This document shows, piece after piece, positions 61,821 to 64,000 of a stretch of DNA of 64,000 nucleotides. Position numbers and translations under genes: made by a program. This DNA comes from GWE2-40-63 sp050251815 (GTDB taxonomy: Bacteria > Bacteroidota > Bacteroidia > Bacteroidales > SZUA-534). Where the stretch lies: positions 7,207 to 71,206 of the forward strand of contig JBFWMB010000013.1 in the NCBI GenBank assembly GCA_050251815.1, in the 5' to 3' direction. How positions within the stretch are numbered: the first letter of the stretch is position 1; each line of letters begins with the position of its first letter. The notes below the pieces were generated by a model that had not been told where the DNA came from, searched no databases, and saw only the letters and a program-made list of their open reading frames with translations.

Positions 61821-62951
61821 ATGATGAGCAAACAAAAAATACTATTCATCGATCGCGATGGTACTTTAATTAAAGAACCGCCTGTTGATTATCAGGTAGA
61901 TTCCCTGCAAAAACTGGAATTCATACCTAAAGTAATGCGCAATCTTTACGAGTTAAGAAAAAAAAGCAGTTTCTATTTGGCATTGGTAAGCAATCAGGAC
62001 GGATTGGGAACCGATTCTTTTCCTGCCGAAGTTTTTGAAGAAGCGCATCAAAAAATGCTTTCAACCTTTGCGGGCGAAGGTGTAGTGTTCGATGCGGAAC
62101 ACATTGATCCCTCCTTACCAGAAGAGAATTCGCCCATGCGTAAACCCGGAATTGGCATGCTAACCGGATATTTCAACGAAAAGTTTGATGTTGCCGGATC
62201 CTACGTTATTGGGGATAGAATTACCGATGTACAACTGGCAAAAAACCTGGGATGCAAAGCCATTTGGTTTAATAAATCAGAAAATAGAAGGCAACTCATC
62301 GAAAAAAATCTGGAAAAATCTTGCGTGCTTATAACGGAGGATTGGGATGAAATTACCGAGTATCTGTTAAGTCCGGTGGAGAAAATCCAGATTCAACGCA
62401 ATACCAAAGAAACCAAAATCGATTTGACACTTTATCGTGGGCAAACCCAGCGGACAAATATTCAAACGGGATTAAACTTTTTTAATCACATGCTCGAACA
62501 ACTGACACGGCATTCAGGATGCGGAATGGAACTCAACGTTAATGGCGATTTGGAGGTTGACGAACATCACACCATCGAAGATGTGGCCATAGCACTGGGA
62601 CAAGCGTATTTGAAACTGTTGGGAGACAAACGCGGAATAAACCGCTACGGTTTTTTACTTCCCATGGATGAGAGTCTTGCCACCGTAGCCATCGATTTTT
62701 CGGGTCGTCCCTGGTTTATGTGGGAAGCCTCATTCCAACGCGAATATGTGGGTGATTTTCCCACAGAAATGGCCAAACACTTTTTTAAATCGTTTAGCGA
62801 CAACGCCCAATGTAATCTGCATGTGAAAGTTACGGGTGAAAACGATCACCACAAACTCGAAGCCGTTTTTAAAGCAGTGGCCCGGGCCATTAACGATGCC
62901 ATGACATTAAACAATAATCATGAATTACCGAGTACCAAAGGAATACTTTAG
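61821..62951 (+). CDS. hisB: Bifunctional HisB (phosphatase/dehydratase)
   Basis: This 376-residue fusion carries histidinol-phosphate phosphatase (HAD type, residues 1-175) and imidazoleglycerol-phosphate dehydratase (about 190-376), as in E. coli. The HAD nucleophile is Asp11 with Asp13 (FIDRDGT), and the later motifs SNQDGLGT and IGDRITD are intact. The dehydratase has the metal-binding pairs in DEHHTIEDVA and NDHHKLEA. The zinc-binding loop found in E. coli (Cys-x-His ... Cys-x-Cys) is replaced by DPSLPEENSPM, so no zinc site is expected. Confidence 0.95.
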   Translation: MMSKQKILFIDRDGTLIKEPPVDYQVDSLQKLEFIPKVMRNLYELRKKSSFYLALVSNQDGLGTDSFPAEVFEEAHQKMLSTFAGEGVVFDAEHIDPSLPEENSPMRKPGIGMLTGYFNEKFDVAGSYVIGDRITDVQLAKNLGCKAIWFNKSENRRQLIEKNLEKSCVLITEDWDEITEYLLSPVEKIQIQRNTKETKIDLTLYRGQTQRTNIQTGLNFFNHMLEQLTRHSGCGMELNVNGDLEVDEHHTIEDVAIALGQAYLKLLGDKRGINRYGFLLPMDESLATVAIDFSGRPWFMWEASFQREYVGDFPTEMAKHFFKSFSDNAQCNLHVKVTGENDHHKLEAVFKAVARAINDAMTLNNNHELPSTKGIL

Positions 62952-63007
62952 CTTATATAAAAAAGGATTAGGACAAGCAGCTTATAAAACAATAATACAT
63001 AAAAGCC

Positions 63008-63592
63008 ATGACAAAAATAGCCATAGTTAAATACAATGCCGGAAATATTCAATCGGTGAAGTTTGCTTTAAACCGACTCGGAATTGACCCCTTGGTAACC
63101 GATAACCCGCAACAATTAAAGGCCGCCGAAAAAGTAATTTTTCCGGGAGTTGGAGAAGCCAGCTCGGCCATGAGGTATTTGAAAGAACGTAAATTGGATT
63201 CGGTTTTAAAAGAATTGAAGCAACCTTTTCTGGGTATTTGTCTGGGCATGCAACTCATGTGCCGTCATTCCGAAGAAAATAATACCGATTGCCTGGGTAT
63301 TTTTGATTTGGAGGTCAAACAATTTCCTCCGTTGGATAAGGTTCCGCATATGGGTTGGAACACCATAAACCGTTTTAATTCGCCCCTGTTAAATGGAATT
63401 AAGGAAGAGGAATACGTATATTTTGTCCACAGTTATTATGCCGAGTTGGGAACTGAAACCATTTGTGAAAGTAACTACATTGTGTCATTTACTGCCGGAC
63501 TGCAAAAAGATAATTTTTACGGCTTTCAGTTTCACCCTGAAAAAAGCGGAACCATTGGAGCTACTATTTTAAAGAATTTTATCGAAATGTAA
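63008..63592 (+). CDS. hisH: Imidazole glycerol phosphate synthase glutaminase subunit
   Basis: The 194-residue class-I glutamine amidotransferase delivers ammonia to HisF. The catalytic triad is Cys78 (LGICLGMQL), His176 and Glu178 (FQFHPEKSG). Length and motifs are normal. hisF is not in the window and is expected downstream of hisA. A 134-bp spacer with AGAATCAC repeats separates it from hisA. Confidence 0.95.
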   Translation: MTKIAIVKYNAGNIQSVKFALNRLGIDPLVTDNPQQLKAAEKVIFPGVGEASSAMRYLKERKLDSVLKELKQPFLGICLGMQLMCRHSEENNTDCLGIFDLEVKQFPPLDKVPHMGWNTINRFNSPLLNGIKEEEYVYFVHSYYAELGTETICESNYIVSFTAGLQKDNFYGFQFHPEKSGTIGATILKNFIEM

Positions 63593-63654
63593 TATGTAAG
63601 ACTGTGATTCAGATAACCGGTAATTCGGTAAGTAATACCAGTATATACCACAAC

Positions 63655-63720
63655 TCAGAATCACTGGATCACAGAATCACAGAATCACAACAACACAGTA
63701 CACAGACTAACAGAAAAACA
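63655..63720 (+). repeat. AGAATCAC-type repeat between hisH and hisA
   Basis: TCAGAATCACTGGATCACAG, then AATCACAGAATCACAACAACAC, is the same repeat family as the hisD-hisC spacer. It ends 7 bp before the hisA start. Confidence 0.65.
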
Positions 63721-63726
63721 AAAACT

Positions 63727-64000
63727 ATGGAAATAATCCCAGCAATAGATATCATCGACGGCAAATGCGTAAGACTTACTTATGGCGATTTTGCACAGCG
63801 AAAAGTTTATAACGAAAATCCGCTCGAAGTAGCCAAACAATTTGAACAAGCCGGAATCAAACGGTTGCATCTGGTCGATCTCGACGGAGCTAAAACTGGA
63901 AACATTATAAACTACAATGTCCTTGAAAGCATTTGCTAAAACCCCAAATTAACCGTCGATTTTGGTGGCGGAATAAACACGCAAAACGATTTAGAACGGG
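63727..64000 (+). pseudogene. hisA: hisA, interrupted by an in-frame TAA and truncated by window edge
   Basis: The ATG at 63727 opens a clear HisA (MEIIPAIDIIDGKCVRLTYG; KRLHLVDLDGAKTG), which would isomerise ProFAR in histidine synthesis. After codon 70 (IC) there is a TAA at 63937-63939. The same frame then continues at once with NPKLTVDFGGGINTQNDLER, which is normal HisA sequence. A single T in place of A (TAA for AAA, Lys) would explain the break. It may be a true nonsense mutation, an assembly error or, less likely, readthrough. The gene runs past the window end. Confidence 0.75.

Noticed and set aside
63604..63726. Longer N terminus for hisA
   Set aside because: The extension would translate the AGAATCAC repeat tract; HisA proteins start at the MEIIPAID sequence at 63727.

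Overview
The window looks like a chromosomal segment of a member of the Bacteroidota, probably a Bacteroidales/Marinilabiliales-type organism. The support is AT-rich spacers, promoters that follow the Bacteroidota consensus (TTTG, about 19 nt, TAnnTTTG), a short primary sigma factor lacking region 1.1, a mitochondrial-type aconitase/isocitrate dehydrogenase/citrate synthase cluster, a free-standing ftsE, SusC/RagA-style outer-membrane proteins, and mostly absent Shine-Dalgarno sequences. No rRNA, tRNA, phage, IS element or CRISPR array was seen.

Layout. 1-7.6 kb: a 5'-truncated sensor kinase, an LtaS-like sulfatase, a leucine-rich-repeat protein, and a histidine kinase/OmpR-type regulator pair preceded by a phased GTTAA operator array. 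7.7-12.3 kb: glutathione peroxidase, argS, a glycosyltransferase with a TTG start, and nth. 12.3-17.2 kb: the acn-icd-gltA operon. 17.7-22.4 kb: a TonB-dependent receptor, a DEAD-box RNA helicase with a long structured leader, and a 34-residue membrane protein. 22.6-28.6 kb: two proteins of unknown function, a secreted EEP-family phosphodiesterase, uvrB and rpoD. 28.7-31.1 kb: htrA and dapF. 31.2-40 kb: a SiaB/SiaC-like kinase and phosphoprotein facing three SpoIIE/PP2C phosphatases with different sensor parts. 40-47.3 kb: gyrB and an outer-membrane barrel/TPR pair. 47.3-58 kb: a repeat-rich spacer, ftsE, periplasmic thiol proteins, an AsmA-like protein, topoisomerase III, a metallo-beta-lactamase-fold protein and a DUF1460 lipoprotein. 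58.2-64 kb: the histidine operon hisG-D-C-B-H-A behind a His-rich leader peptide and an attenuator; hisA carries an in-frame TAA at codon 71 and runs off the window.

The most notable points are the partner-switching island with a double-headed SiaB kinase, one SiaC and three phosphatases; the his attenuator; the five-box helically phased GTTAA array; the roughly 245-nt structured leader of the DEAD-box helicase; the 34-aa membrane protein with an unusually strong Shine-Dalgarno sequence; the interrupted hisA; and several short-period repeat families in spacers and, with a 7-bp period, inside the topoisomerase III gene. All functional calls rest on motif recognition by eye; no database search was run.
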